Part shown: piece by piece, positions 48,681 through 58,248 of the stretch
Numbering within the stretch: the first letter of the stretch is position 1
How the letters are laid out: each line of letters begins with the position of its first letter
NCBI RefSeq assembly: GCF_003425985.1
Contig: NZ_CP022985.1
Coordinates: 4,448,001 to 4,512,000 of the forward strand
Origin: Mariniflexile sp. TRM1-10
GTDB lineage: Bacteria > Bacteroidota > Bacteroidia > Flavobacteriales > Flavobacteriaceae
Direction of reading: 5' to 3'
DNA: 64,000 nt
The notes under the pieces: model-generated
Databases searched by the model: none
The model's input: the letters and a program-made list of their open reading frames with translations, nothing else
What the model was told of the DNA's origin: nothing
Translations under genes and position numbers: made by a program

Positions 48681-49736
48681 TCATTTTTTTATAAATTTAA
48701 GCGTATTTCCATCTTCAAAATTCAAGAAATATAGCCCTTTGGTTAAATTTTTAATTTCAATTTTTTCCTCATAAGAAATAGTTCCTTTTTTAACTTCTTC
48801 GCCAAGAATATTAATAATTTTATAATTTTCTTTAGTTCTTAGTCCAGAAACCTGTAAAAAATCATTTGAAGGATTTGGGTATAAACGAAACGGAATGTTA
48901 GTCTTAAAATCATTAATTGTAAGTGTAGGTAAATTAATTTTTGAAATTTTATCAGCCCCATATACAGAAATATAAAGGTCATTTCCATTTATTGCAAGTC
49001 CATAAGGACGATATAGACCCGTAGCAACGTCGGTTGCCGTTGGCGATGTTGCCGTAATATCAATTTTTGAAATTTTATTACCATAATATTCAGAAATATA
49101 AAGGTCATTTCCGTTTAATGCAAACCCATTAGGACCATCTAATCCTGTAACAACATCGGTTGCCGTTGGCGATGTTGCCGTAATATCAATTTTTGAAATT
49201 TTATTGCCTAAATATTCAGCAATATAAAGGTCATTTCCGTTTAATATAAGCGCATAAGGACGACTTAATCCCGTTACAACGTCAGTTACCGTTGGCGTTG
49301 CTGCCGTAATATCAATTTTTGAAATTTTATTTTCATAAGCTTCAGCAATATAGAGGTCATTTCCGTTTAATATAAGCCCACAAGGACTACTTAATCCCGT
49401 AACAACATCGGTTGCCATAGGCGTTGTTGCCGTAATATCAATTTTTGAAATTTTATTATCCCAACTTTCAGCAATATAAAGGTCATTTCCGTTTAATGCA
49501 AGCCCATCAGGACGACTTAATCCCGTAACAACATCGGTTGCCGTTGGCGTTGTTGCCGTAATATCAATTTTTGAAATTTTATTACCCTCAGATTCAGAAA
49601 CATAAAGGTCATTTCCATTTAATGCAAGTCCAGTGGGACTACTTACCCCCGTAACAACACCTGTTGCAGTCTGCGCTTCGGTACTAATACCAAATAATAA
49701 TAAAATAGTTAAGATTAAAATGTAATTTTTTTTCAT
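48681..49736 (-). CDS. Secreted six-bladed propeller repeat protein (T9SS)
   Basis: About 351 residues from the ATG at 49736, which directly precedes the signal peptide (MKKNYILILTILLLFG); the upstream in-frame ATG at 49778 lacks this logic. The body is six copies of a 42-residue unit (GL..P.GLALNGNDLYI.E...NKISKID ITATTPTAT), NHL/SMP-30-like, which would form a single six-bladed beta-propeller. The DNA repeats are also well conserved. The end (PNPSNDFLQVSG ... FLNFEDGNTLKFIKK) is a T9SS type A sorting domain. No enzymatic residues are apparent, so binding or adhesion is likelier. Confidence 0.8.
   Translation of the reverse strand: MKKNYILILTILLLFGISTEAQTATGVVTGVSSPTGLALNGNDLYVSESEGNKISKIDITATTPTATDVVTGLSRPDGLALNGNDLYIAESWDNKISKIDITATTPMATDVVTGLSSPCGLILNGNDLYIAEAYENKISKIDITAATPTVTDVVTGLSRPYALILNGNDLYIAEYLGNKISKIDITATSPTATDVVTGLDGPNGFALNGNDLYISEYYGNKISKIDITATSPTATDVATGLYRPYGLAINGNDLYISVYGADKISKINLPTLTINDFKTNIPFRLYPNPSNDFLQVSGLRTKENYKIINILGEEVKKGTISYEEKIEIKNLTKGLYFLNFEDGNTLKFIKK
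48990..49660 (-). repeat. 126-bp tandem repeat array coding for propeller blades
   Basis: Six units of about 126 bp, with near-identical segments such as GTAATATCAATTTTTGAAAT recurring in each. The strong DNA identity indicates recent expansion or gene conversion. Confidence 0.8.
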
Positions 49737-49830
49737 GAGTTTAAGATTTAATATATTAATGTTTGCTAACAACGCCATAAGAGCGTATACTATGTTTTTA
49801 ATATTCGTAACTTTATTTTCATAGTAGGAT

Positions 49831-49879
49831 GAAACCGGTTTAAACTTTTCGCTTCAATCAAAAAAGTTAAAACCAGTTC
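49831..49879. repeat. Inverted-repeat family member
   Basis: GAAACCGGTTTAAACTTTT faces AAAAAGTTAAAACCAGTTC around CGCTTCAATC, the same spacer as in the element at 33762. The arms differ from other copies in the middle yet remain mostly complementary to each other. Confidence 0.65.
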
Positions 49880-49913
49880 AATATTTGTTTTTATTTTGTT
49901 TTATTGGAAAGTT

Positions 49914-51161
49914 TTATAGACAGCTAGTGTTATAATTTGCTGCATCGTCTTTTTTCCAGGAACCATCACTAGGAGGCGTAAACCCTGAATCTATTTTTAT
50001 GCAGGTTAAATCTGGGTTATTATTGACATGCAAATCTCTCGTAGATGGATTATTCCCATTTGCTATATTTAAACTGGATAACTGATTTCCATAACACACC
50101 AATTGAACTAAAGCTACATTTTTGGAAAGATCCAAACTAGAGAGCTTATTACCTTGGGCCTTCAACGTATATACAGACGTATTGTTTGAAAGATCTAAAG
50201 CTGTCAGCTGATTATTAGAACATTGTAATTGCTCCAAAACAATATTTTGGGAAACATCTAAACTGGTTAGTTTATTACTAGACGCATATATTATTTTTAA
50301 AGCCGTATTTTTAGAAACATCTAAAACCGACAACGGATTACTTGAACAATGAAGTTTCCATAAAGCTATATTCTGCGAAATATCTAGATTGGTTAACGCG
50401 TTTCCATTACAAGACAGTTCTTTTAAAGCTATGTTTTGTGTAACATCTAAATTGGTTAATGCATTCTCTTGACAATGCAATACCTTTAAAGCAATGTTTT
50501 GCGAAAGATCTAAATTGGTTAATTGGTTCTTTCCAACGGATAGCATCTCTATGTTCACAAAAACTTCAATTCCAGTTAAATCTGTTATGTTTTTATTATA
50601 ACAAGCAATAGCGCCTTCATACGCTTGCGCTTCACCTACTTGTATCTCCCCATCATCATTGATATCGATTTTACTAACATAGTCTCCTAATATGCCATCT
50701 CCGTGAGCCAATAAACTTGCTTTAAAGTTTGCATCTGGAATACTCACTATGTCATTAGGATTTAAAATGGCTTTACCTGAAAGGTCTATTTTATGCTCGC
50801 CAATATTACTGGTTATTGTAAGGATAGCCGTTTTGTCACCCGCTTCTATTGGCCTAAAACCAACCCAAAATTCATGTGTTTTATCAGCTTCAATAGTTTT
50901 TTCAGCTTCATTTATTAAAAATTCTGAAGCATTCGTTCCAGAGATTGTAAAAGAGTTTAAAATTAAAGTTTGTTCTCCCGTATTGGTAACGGTTACTTTA
51001 ATGCTTCTTTGCATGGATGTTTTTAACTCTCCAAAATCAACCGTGCTTTGGTCAATTGAAAATTGAACAGGAGATAATGTTGGTTCGTCATCTTTACCAC
51101 AACCCACAACTAGTAATAAGGCATAGACTATGAATGCCAATGGTTCTTTAAGGTTTTTCAT
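49914..51161 (-). CDS. Lipoprotein with leucine-rich-like repeats and an Ig-like domain
   Basis: 415 residues with lipobox Cys (LLVVGC near residue 20). Residues about 30-135 form a choice-of-anchor-D/ASH-type beta-sandwich (FSIDQSTVDFGELKTSMQ). A Ca-binding-like IDINDDGEIQVGE segment follows at about 168, then about nine copies of a 21-residue repeat (NIALKELSCNGNALTNLDVTQ type) from residue about 215 to 385. Such repeats in secreted flavobacterial proteins usually mediate binding. It has no catalytic residues that I recognise and is the last of three binding-type genes here. Confidence 0.78.
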   Translation of the reverse strand: MKNLKEPLAFIVYALLLVVGCGKDDEPTLSPVQFSIDQSTVDFGELKTSMQRSIKVTVTNTGEQTLILNSFTISGTNASEFLINEAEKTIEADKTHEFWVGFRPIEAGDKTAILTITSNIGEHKIDLSGKAILNPNDIVSIPDANFKASLLAHGDGILGDYVSKIDINDDGEIQVGEAQAYEGAIACYNKNITDLTGIEVFVNIEMLSVGKNQLTNLDLSQNIALKVLHCQENALTNLDVTQNIALKELSCNGNALTNLDISQNIALWKLHCSSNPLSVLDVSKNTALKIIYASSNKLTSLDVSQNIVLEQLQCSNNQLTALDLSNNTSVYTLKAQGNKLSSLDLSKNVALVQLVCYGNQLSSLNIANGNNPSTRDLHVNNNPDLTCIKIDSGFTPPSDGSWKKDDAANYNTSCL

Positions 51162-51335
51162 GTTTTTTATTTAATATAGATTTAGGACTGAAAGCACTAA
51201 AAAAAGTACTTTGCTTACATTAATGGAGCGAAAATAGTTAGCCATGAAGCTTCAAACAAGTACAGTTTTTTAAAAGCGTTAACAAAGCGTTAGCATCCTT
51301 GTTTTTTTTAATGTTTGAGCTCGTTATAAGGTATA

Positions 51336-51381
51336 GAACTCATCTGATTTTTTCTATTTCCTAAAAAAAAGCAGATGATAC
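51336..51381. repeat. Short, degenerate inverted-repeat family member
   Basis: GAACTCATCTGATTTTTTCT faces AAAAAAAAGCAGATGATAC. It shares the GAACTCATCT opening with other copies but the arms pair imperfectly. It sits in the 51162-51541 divergent gap between the repeat lipoprotein and the PAS regulator, where I see nothing else. Confidence 0.5.
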
Positions 51382-51541
51382 ATTGCTATTTTATTTCAAA
51401 TAGTTCAAGTAATTCGGATTCTTACTAGCACCTTTTTTAGTTATTTTCGTTTTGTGTATAAAATGCGTATTTAAAATACCCACTTTAATTTGTGTTAATG
51501 CATCGGAAAATTTAAATTGACCAAAAATAACATATCTATAG

Positions 51542-52465
51542 ATGAGTAAAAAATTTGGAGAATCTTACCAAAGAGAAGAAACCGATAATCTTTTAAGACT
51601 AATTGACAACGATAAAAGCCTAGATAGTGAAGGTTTGGGTAGATTGTTGGAGAAACAAAATATTAATAAACTAAAACTCATTGCAGAAAACACGATTGAT
51701 GTCATTTGCCTGCACCATCCAAAAGACTGGCGCTATTTGTATGCAAGCCCTTCTACTGAAAAGATTATGGGATATACTTCTGAAAATCTGAAGGGCAGGG
51801 TTCCTTATGATTTTATTCATCCAGATCATCTTTCCATTTTGGCCAAAAATCTTTCGGGTTCAAAAAAGGGTGTTCCTTCCGATCCTGAAAAACTGGAGTT
51901 GTTATTTAAGACAAAAGACAATGGATACCAATGGTTTGAAGGCTATACCAAACCTATATATAACAATAAAAATGAAATAGTCTTGGTCTTGAGCTGCACC
52001 AGAAACATACAAGATCGAAAAATTGCTGAAACAGAAAAGAAGGAGAGAGAAAGCATTCAGCAAAATTTGTTAGTGTCTTCTATTTTATTAGAAAAGAAAA
52101 AAGCTATTATTGAAAAAATAGAACATAAAATTTTAGAACTCGAACCCCATATGAGAAAGGATTTGAGAAGTATTTTGACTTATATTCAGGAAACCTTAAA
52201 TTTAGATGAAAATTGGGAAGATTTCATGATACATTTTAAAAAGATACATCCTGATTTTTATAATAAAGTCTCCATAACATACCCCTATTTATCAAAAAAA
52301 GACCTGAAATATTTGGCATTTATAAAACTAGGCATGACTTCAACCGATATCGCTAAAGCAATGATTGTAAAAAAGGAAAGCTTGAGAGTGACCAGAAACC
52401 GATTAAAAAAAAAATTAGGACTCGATTCATCACAAGATCTTGTTGATTTTGTTAAAGAGTTTTAA
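51542..52465 (+). CDS. PAS-domain regulator with LuxR-type HTH
   Basis: 307 residues, cytoplasmic. An N-terminal helical region is followed by a PAS domain (about 45-160: YLYASPSTEKIMGYTSENLKG, then LLFKTKDNGYQWFEGYTKP), a coiled-coil linker (about 165-205), and a C-terminal LuxR/GerE-like helix-turn-helix (about 245-305: YPYLSKKDLKYLAFIKLGMTS, then AKAMIVKKESLRVTRNRLKKK) as in many flavobacterial one-component regulators. It is plus-strand and divergent from the surface proteins. It might control the neighbouring genes, but a role in the sugar locus is not shown. Confidence 0.82.
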   Translation: MSKKFGESYQREETDNLLRLIDNDKSLDSEGLGRLLEKQNINKLKLIAENTIDVICLHHPKDWRYLYASPSTEKIMGYTSENLKGRVPYDFIHPDHLSILAKNLSGSKKGVPSDPEKLELLFKTKDNGYQWFEGYTKPIYNNKNEIVLVLSCTRNIQDRKIAETEKKERESIQQNLLVSSILLEKKKAIIEKIEHKILELEPHMRKDLRSILTYIQETLNLDENWEDFMIHFKKIHPDFYNKVSITYPYLSKKDLKYLAFIKLGMTSTDIAKAMIVKKESLRVTRNRLKKKLGLDSSQDLVDFVKEF

Positions 52466-52578
52466 TTAATGCCATTGATACCGAGGCAGAGACTCAATGA
52501 ATTTTATAGCTAAATGTCCAATCTGTATCTAAAATCTGACATGCATTTGCTTTCCTTTTACACTGTTGAAAAAAAAAA

Positions 52579-53223
52579 TCATTGCACATGATTTTTTATT
52601 ACAGAATACCATAGTTTATATCCCTCGTCATTCATATGCAATCCATCATCGATAAACAACTCTTTATTTACCTTTCTATTTTCCAGCATGATATCCCAAA
52701 CGTTTACAAATTCTAAATGATCGTCATCCTCACACATTTCCTTTAATTTCTTATTGAATCTCATATACTTTCTTTTCAAATGCCATCTTGCAATACTGGG
52801 TTTTGAGGATATTAATATAATTTGTGCTTCTGTGTTTTCCTTTTTTATTTTTGAAATAATAATGGAAAATGAATTCAATATATCTTTTAATCTTTTTTTA
52901 TCTGAAATATCATTATCCCCCTCATAAATGAAAATTTTTTTGGGTTTATATTTCAAAATAAGATCATCTGTATAATTTAATAAATCTATAGTTTGGGACT
53001 CACCAAATCCTGAATTTATAATTTGATATTCCGGAAAAAGTTCTTGAATGTTTTTCCACATTTTGATACTTGAACTACCAGTAAAAACGATTGTTTCTTG
53101 TGAAGCATTCCAAATACTATCATATTTTTGATTTATTAAACCCACTTCATTTTTAAAGCGAGTACTGGTTTGTGACTGACAAAAGAACACAGTCATAGAA
53201 ATTATAAAGTATACAAATCTCAA
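52579..53223 (-). CDS. SGNH/GDSL hydrolase
   Basis: 214 residues with a signal peptide (VFFCQSQ; a Cys at the cleavage region could make it a lipoprotein). All four SGNH blocks are visible: nucleophile Ser in VFTGSSSIK near residue 50, Gly in NSGFGES near 70, Asn in YEGDNDIS near 101, and DGLHMNDEGY with Asp/His near 196-199. The family includes acetyl-xylan and rhamnogalacturonan acetylesterases, so removal of acetyl groups from the glycan is a reasonable guess; a phospholipase-type role is not excluded. It is convergent with the PAS regulator, 113 bp apart. Confidence 0.85.
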   Translation of the reverse strand: MRFVYFIISMTVFFCQSQTSTRFKNEVGLINQKYDSIWNASQETIVFTGSSSIKMWKNIQELFPEYQIINSGFGESQTIDLLNYTDDLILKYKPKKIFIYEGDNDISDKKRLKDILNSFSIIISKIKKENTEAQIILISSKPSIARWHLKRKYMRFNKKLKEMCEDDDHLEFVNVWDIMLENRKVNKELFIDDGLHMNDEGYKLWYSVIKNHVQ

Positions 53224-53494
53224 AACTTATTAATTTAAGCCGAACTATGTATTAGAACTTCGTAATGAGGGTCGAAAATACAATAAAATCTATTGTTTTC
53301 TTAATTTTAGCATAGCAACACTACGGTTAAATTAAAAAACAAAGTGAAATGTTAGATTTTGCAGTAGTTTAGAGCCGTAATAGATTTTCTAATGCATAAT
53401 TTGGGTTTAATATTCAAAAATAAGTGTTTTGAAATAAAAAACCGCTACAAATTAATGCAACGGTAAATTATTCATTAAATAAGTTTCATATATT

Positions 53495-53698
53495 GAAGTG
53501 GTTTAAATTTTTTTTTTTGTATATCCGTAATCAATCATTTAGTGAATATCGTTGTCTGGTCGAGCGCAGTCGAGACCTAATTTTAAAGTCGTTAAGTTAA
53601 TAACCTCTCGACTGCGCTCGAGGAGACCCGCTCATTATGATTAATAACGGACAATCAATAATTTTTTCCAATTGAAGCGAAAAAGTTTAAACCACTTC
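53495..53698. repeat. Nested inverted repeats next to the PL1 gene
   Basis: Outer arms GAAGTGGTTTAAA (53495-53507) and TTTAAACCACTTC (53686-53698) enclose a middle pair (TCCGTAATCAATCAT / ATGATTAATAACGGA, imperfect) and an inner perfect pair CGAGCGCAGTCGAG (53561-53574) / CTCGACTGCGCTCG (53607-53620). It ends 2 bp before the PL1 stop codon at 53701 and could act as its terminator. The rest of the 53224-53700 gap has no gene. Confidence 0.75.
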
Positions 53699-53700
53699 GC

Positions 53701-56694
53701 TTATTTAGCTACGATTTTTAAATTGTTATTTATATTTTCTCCAGAAACATTCAATAAGTAAATTCCTGATAATTTTTTGTTGGCCATATTCAAAGTAAAC
53801 CTTCCATTTCCATTAGACACCATATTATCTTTAAGAATCAATTTCCCTGTTACATCAGTTAAAGTAGCAATTAAACGAGATTGTTTATATGAAGGTATAT
53901 AAATATTAATTTGGTTACTTACAGGATTTGGGTATACAATAATATCATTTTTATTTTGACTGAATTTTTCATTACTCAACAAAACATTTTGATATAAATC
54001 GGATACTTCTGTGGCATTCAAAGGGTAATTAAATATTTTAAGTTCATCTAATTGCCCTTTATAAGGTGCAGGACCTGTACCTGCCAATAACTCAAGTTCT
54101 CCTATATTACCAAGTATTAAATCGCTTACCTCTCCAATACCTGTTACTCCGGTTTCATCAAAATCTATTACAAAATTACCATTTAGGTATAATCTTAATT
54201 TATGGGCAACAACGTCTCGCATAACAACAACATGTTCCCAATTACCTGTAAAAAATGGGGTGCCACTTGTTTTTAATTCTTTTTTTGTAACGTCATCGTC
54301 TATAGCAAAACGCAATTCACCGCTTTTGAATTCCACATTAAAACGTTTTCCCGTAGCGCCGGTGGTTGCATTTTTGGTAAAAGAACCTTTGCACAACAAA
54401 TAGGAACTTGTTGCATCTATTGGCAATAAATTAGACGCTGCCTTCATCCAAAAAGAAATTGTAAATGAACTTTTATTTAGATATAATTCGTCTTGGTTTG
54501 GTATATTAACTATGTACGTATCGTTTGGAGACGTTGAAAAGTCTATGGCATTGTTTGCTTTCCCTTCCACCCTAACACTGGCATTATCGTAATTGATATC
54601 TAACACACCATGATTGGTAAAGCTTGTATGATCTGTGATTTGTCCTCCATCAAAAGGCGCTTCATTAAACGGCCAGTACCCAACGATACCTTCAGGAATA
54701 TCGGCTATGGTTCTAAAAGTCCATACATCACCTGTTACACTTCCTTTGTTATTTGAGGCATCAATCCGCCAATAGTAATGGGTTGCCGAACTTAATCCCA
54801 TGACTTGGTATGATGGCGATACAGAATAAGCGACATCAGATAGTTTCGTAAGATTGGAAGCATCTTCACCAAAATAAACGGCATAGTTTTCTGTATTGGA
54901 GCTACCAGACCATGTTAGTGTTAAATTCCCACCAGATAACTCAACAAAATTAAATCCCATACTTGGTGTGGGTGTGGTTGTCTTAGTTGGTGCAGATGGA
55001 AGAGCTGGTGTTGTTAACGATGCAACCGTACTATAAACCGATGAATCGGTTGCATTTGTAGCTTTAACACGATAATAATAATGAGTGTTTGGTATTAAAC
55101 CCGTATCATCATGGCTAGTTATGTTAGCTGCTAAAGTTGCTATGACTGTAAAATTTGTGCCATCTGTAGATCGCTCCAGTACATAATTATCTTCGTTATC
55201 AGCATTATCATCCCAATTAACGGTTAATGAACTACTTGGTGGTACTTCTACTGAAGCGGCATTGGTAAAATGAACATTTGAAGGTGGAATAATAAAATCT
55301 GGAGGTGTTGTATTTACCAGTCCATTAATATAAACTTCTATATTTAAGTAAGGGGCATTTGATGCACTTACGGTTAAAGCATCAGCTGCGTTATTTTTAT
55401 CTAAGCTATTAGCATCTTCCCAAGCATCTGGCATACCATCGTTATCTGTATCCAAAGGGGATGGAGCCCCATAAACATGCCCTACGCCACCGTTTATAAA
55501 AGGCAAATCATACTCACGATACACATAAAAAGCTTCAGTGCCTTTAGATGTTAACTCGGCTATCATTAGACTATCTACTTGATCACGTTTAGGATAAGAA
55601 GCTCCTACTTTTAACACTATATTATCAAAAGCCTGTTGAGCCGTTAATGGGGCATTCTTTACTGGATAGTCATAGGGTGTTGGTTGAAGGCTCGAAGCAT
55701 CTCCAGTAGGATAGCCTGTTAAATCCTCAGATACTAAAGCACCATCTAATACCCCGTTCTTATTATTATCAAAATAATTTCCCGAACCATATAAATAGAA
55801 ATTTGAATTCCCTCTATTAAAAGGTGTAGCTACTGAATTACTTGTATGTGGACCTCCTATAAAGTAATTGTTAATGATGTTAACTTCGGAAATTCCTGCA
55901 GAATCTCCACCCATAATATAGGCATCTCCAGATTCTGTATGTCCGTAGGTATTGCCATAGTTACCCCAATTGTAAACGACATTATTTACGAACTCGTTAA
56001 TGCCTTTTACTTTAGGATTTCGGGTTTTGTTACTGATATATAAATTTCCTATTAAACTAATTTTTCCATCGGATGGCTGCATCAAGCCTCCTGCTGAGTG
56101 ATTATGACGATGTAAACCTTGACCTATAATAGAATTTTGTACCGTTATATTATCTGGACTTATCCCTTTTCCGTCCCAATTAATAGAAAAGACCTCATCT
56201 GTTCCCCAAGTGAAAGTCATATGATCAAAAATCATATTAGCACCATTTGACAACCCCGAAGCATCTTGATTTTTAGCACCGCCAACATAACGAATACGTA
56301 AATAACGAGCTATCGTGTTGCTTGCGCCTGTAAATGTTACCCTTGGACCAGCCAATACAATACCTTCTCCTGTGGCTGTTTGTCCGGCAATGGTTGTGTT
56401 TTTCGCTACTACAATTTGAGTCTGCAAATTAATAATACCCCCAACCTTAAAAATTACAAACCGACCTTCTTGACTCACGGCGTCACGAAATGATCCTGGA
56501 CCACTATCGTTTAAATTGGTTACCAAATATATTTGAGGACTGGCATGTCCCCTAGCCCCCGTGGTGTATCTACCAAAACCTGTCGCTTCCGGGAAAGCCA
56601 AGGTTTGTGCATTCATAATTATATTAAACAGAATAAAGACAGCTGTTATAATATTTATTAGTAATCGATTACATTGAACAGTTTTTAATCTCAT
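53701..56694 (-). CDS. PL1-type pectate lyase-like protein with FN3 and LamG (T9SS)
   Basis: 997 residues. After the signal peptide (NAQT), a right-handed beta-helix (about 30-420) has the bacterial pectate-lyase layout (AFPEATGFGRYTTGARG, then FVIFKVGGIINL, then YLRIRYVGG, then NSIIGQGLHRHNH). A DTDNDGMPDAWED calcium-type segment near 418, two FN3 domains (about 475-665), a LamG domain (about 680-905) and a T9SS type A domain (VYPNPVSNQINI) follow. The family splits pectate or related uronans by beta-elimination, leaving the unsaturated ends used by GH88 and KduI. Calcium ligands were not traced, so a non-pectate substrate is possible. Confidence 0.87.
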   Translation of the reverse strand: MRLKTVQCNRLLINIITAVFILFNIIMNAQTLAFPEATGFGRYTTGARGHASPQIYLVTNLNDSGPGSFRDAVSQEGRFVIFKVGGIINLQTQIVVAKNTTIAGQTATGEGIVLAGPRVTFTGASNTIARYLRIRYVGGAKNQDASGLSNGANMIFDHMTFTWGTDEVFSINWDGKGISPDNITVQNSIIGQGLHRHNHSAGGLMQPSDGKISLIGNLYISNKTRNPKVKGINEFVNNVVYNWGNYGNTYGHTESGDAYIMGGDSAGISEVNIINNYFIGGPHTSNSVATPFNRGNSNFYLYGSGNYFDNNKNGVLDGALVSEDLTGYPTGDASSLQPTPYDYPVKNAPLTAQQAFDNIVLKVGASYPKRDQVDSLMIAELTSKGTEAFYVYREYDLPFINGGVGHVYGAPSPLDTDNDGMPDAWEDANSLDKNNAADALTVSASNAPYLNIEVYINGLVNTTPPDFIIPPSNVHFTNAASVEVPPSSSLTVNWDDNADNEDNYVLERSTDGTNFTVIATLAANITSHDDTGLIPNTHYYYRVKATNATDSSVYSTVASLTTPALPSAPTKTTTPTPSMGFNFVELSGGNLTLTWSGSSNTENYAVYFGEDASNLTKLSDVAYSVSPSYQVMGLSSATHYYWRIDASNNKGSVTGDVWTFRTIADIPEGIVGYWPFNEAPFDGGQITDHTSFTNHGVLDINYDNASVRVEGKANNAIDFSTSPNDTYIVNIPNQDELYLNKSSFTISFWMKAASNLLPIDATSSYLLCKGSFTKNATTGATGKRFNVEFKSGELRFAIDDDVTKKELKTSGTPFFTGNWEHVVVMRDVVAHKLRLYLNGNFVIDFDETGVTGIGEVSDLILGNIGELELLAGTGPAPYKGQLDELKIFNYPLNATEVSDLYQNVLLSNEKFSQNKNDIIVYPNPVSNQINIYIPSYKQSRLIATLTDVTGKLILKDNMVSNGNGRFTLNMANKKLSGIYLLNVSGENINNNLKIVAK

Positions 56695-56954
56695 AAATTG
56701 ATGGTTATAGTTGGTTTTAACAACAACAAAAAAACACTAATTAGTGCTTTTTGTTGGAAATTGATTGTTAAAATACTTAAAAACTCTTTAAAATACTAAT
56801 CTATAAATCAAAATATTTTAATTCTACTACATCTGAACCAAAAAAAGGCTCACATAAAAAAGTTCGGGAGAAGTCATCAATTTGCAAAAAAGCTAATGGA
56901 TTTTTGGAGACTTTATTCGTTTTTACCAAAATGAATTTTATCCACTCCTCTTAA

Positions 56955-57064
56955 CGCTACTAAGCGCAGCTTAGCAGTAGCGATACGCTATAGTCCAGCG
57001 GGGAAATTTTACCGCAGATTCGCAAATTTTAACATTTTAGGTAATATGCGAATTTGCGGTAAAA
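56955..57064. repeat. Hairpins in the gap before the PL1 gene
   Basis: GCTACTAAGC..GCTTAGCAGTAGC (56955-56981 region) forms one hairpin, and TTTTACCGCAGATTCGCA (57007-57024) with TGCGAATTTGCGGTAAAA (57047-57064) forms another with one mismatch. The 56695-57350 gap otherwise shows only the element at 57190. Confidence 0.55.
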
Positions 57065-57189
57065 ATTTTTAGAATCACTAAAATTTGTGCAAAATTAGTG
57101 ACCCGAGCGACAGCGAACAGGCGAAGCAAATTCGTTACAAAAAATAAAACTCATGCGATCGCCCTCTGTAAAATATTAAAGCCATAAAA

Positions 57190-57322
57190 AAGAGGCTGTC
57201 TAAAAAGTCCTTTAAATTTAATTTGTCGGGTTGAGCTTGTCAAAACCGATAATCATTAACTGTATGTTAAAAAATTTCGACAAGCAATATGACATAGAAC
57301 TAGACTTTTTAAACAGCCTCTT
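57190..57322. repeat. Inverted-repeat element downstream of kduI
   Basis: AAGAGGCTGTCTAAAAAGTC pairs with GACTTTTTAAACAGCCTCTT (one mismatch), with an inner GCTTGTC/GACAAGC pair. The arms resemble the GAGACTGTTTAA arms of element A at 21778. It starts 29 bp past the kduI stop codon and probably ends the six-gene operon. Confidence 0.8.
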
Positions 57323-57350
57323 ACTTATTATGTATTGATATTTGAGATTC

Positions 57351-58193
57351 TTATCTCAATTCCGGAATTTTACAAATATCCATGTCTCCGTAATCCAAAT
57401 TCTCTCCTGCCATTCCCCAAATGAATGAGTAATTACTAGTACCAGAACCAGAATGTATAGACCATGGTGGAGAAATTACCGCTTGGTTATTTTGCATCCA
57501 GATATGTCTTGTTTCTTGTGGCTCTCCCATAAAATGACAAACTGATTGCCCTTCAGGAATTTCAAAATAAAAATACACTTCCATTCTTCGGTCATGAACA
57601 TGCGCAGGCATCGTATTCCAACTACTTCCTGGTTTTATAGACGTCATACCCATTTGTAATTGACAAACCTCAACAACACTGTTTACTATATATTTCCTAA
57701 GTGTTCTAGCATTAGCTGTTTCGGGAGTTCCCAGTTCGATAACCTCAACATCATCTGTACCTATTTTTTTAGTTGGATATGCTTTGTGCGCAGGTGTAGA
57801 ATTAATATAAAACATCGCAGGAGTACTAGCCGTTTTACTTGAAAAAACAACTTCTTTGTTTCCTTGTCCAACGTATAATGCCTCTTTGTGACCCAAAACA
57901 TACGCTGTTCCATCAACCGTAACTGTTCCAGTGTCACCAATATTTATAATTCCTAATTCACGTCTTTCTAAAAAGTATGGTGCTTTAAGCGGATCAATAG
58001 TCTCTAATGAAAGGGGCTTGTTTACCGGTAAAACACCTCCAGAAATAAAACGATCGTAATGCGAATACACTAAGTTTATTTTATCTAATTCAAAAAGATT
58101 TTCAATTAAAAATTCATTTCTTAATTGCGCTGTATCATAATTTTTAACGCCTTGTGGGCTTGATGCATAACGCGATTCGTACGTAATTGACAT
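57351..58193 (-). CDS. kduI: 5-dehydro-4-deoxy-D-glucuronate isomerase KduI
   Basis: 280 residues, cytoplasmic cupin. The KduI pattern is clear: [13 protein letters not shown] at the start, the metal-binding [16 protein letters not shown] near residue 198 with Glu and His ligands, and the [21 protein letters not shown] end. It converts the 4-deoxy-5-keto uronate formed from unsaturated uronic acid into 3-deoxy-D-glycero-2,5-hexodiulosonate. It is the last gene of the operon, 55 bp after lutC. KDG kinase and KDPG aldolase, which finish the route, are not in the window. Confidence 0.95.
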   Translation of the reverse strand: MSITYESRYASSPQGVKNYDTAQLRNEFLIENLFELDKINLVYSHYDRFISGGVLPVNKPLSLETIDPLKAPYFLERRELGIINIGDTGTVTVDGTAYVLGHKEALYVGQGNKEVVFSSKTASTPAMFYINSTPAHKAYPTKKIGTDDVEVIELGTPETANARTLRKYIVNSVVEVCQLQMGMTSIKPGSSWNTMPAHVHDRRMEVYFYFEIPEGQSVCHFMGEPQETRHIWMQNNQAVISPPWSIHSGSGTSNYSFIWGMAGENLDYGDMDICKIPELR

Positions 58194-58248
58194 AATTTTA
58201 TAATTTTAGTTTTTAAATAATTGCAGTTTTTGAAAAAAAATATGGAAT

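Noticed and set aside
48990..49660. Regular ~126-bp repeats considered as a CRISPR array
   Set aside because: Repeats are longer than CRISPR repeats, have no unique spacers and stay in frame as propeller blades.
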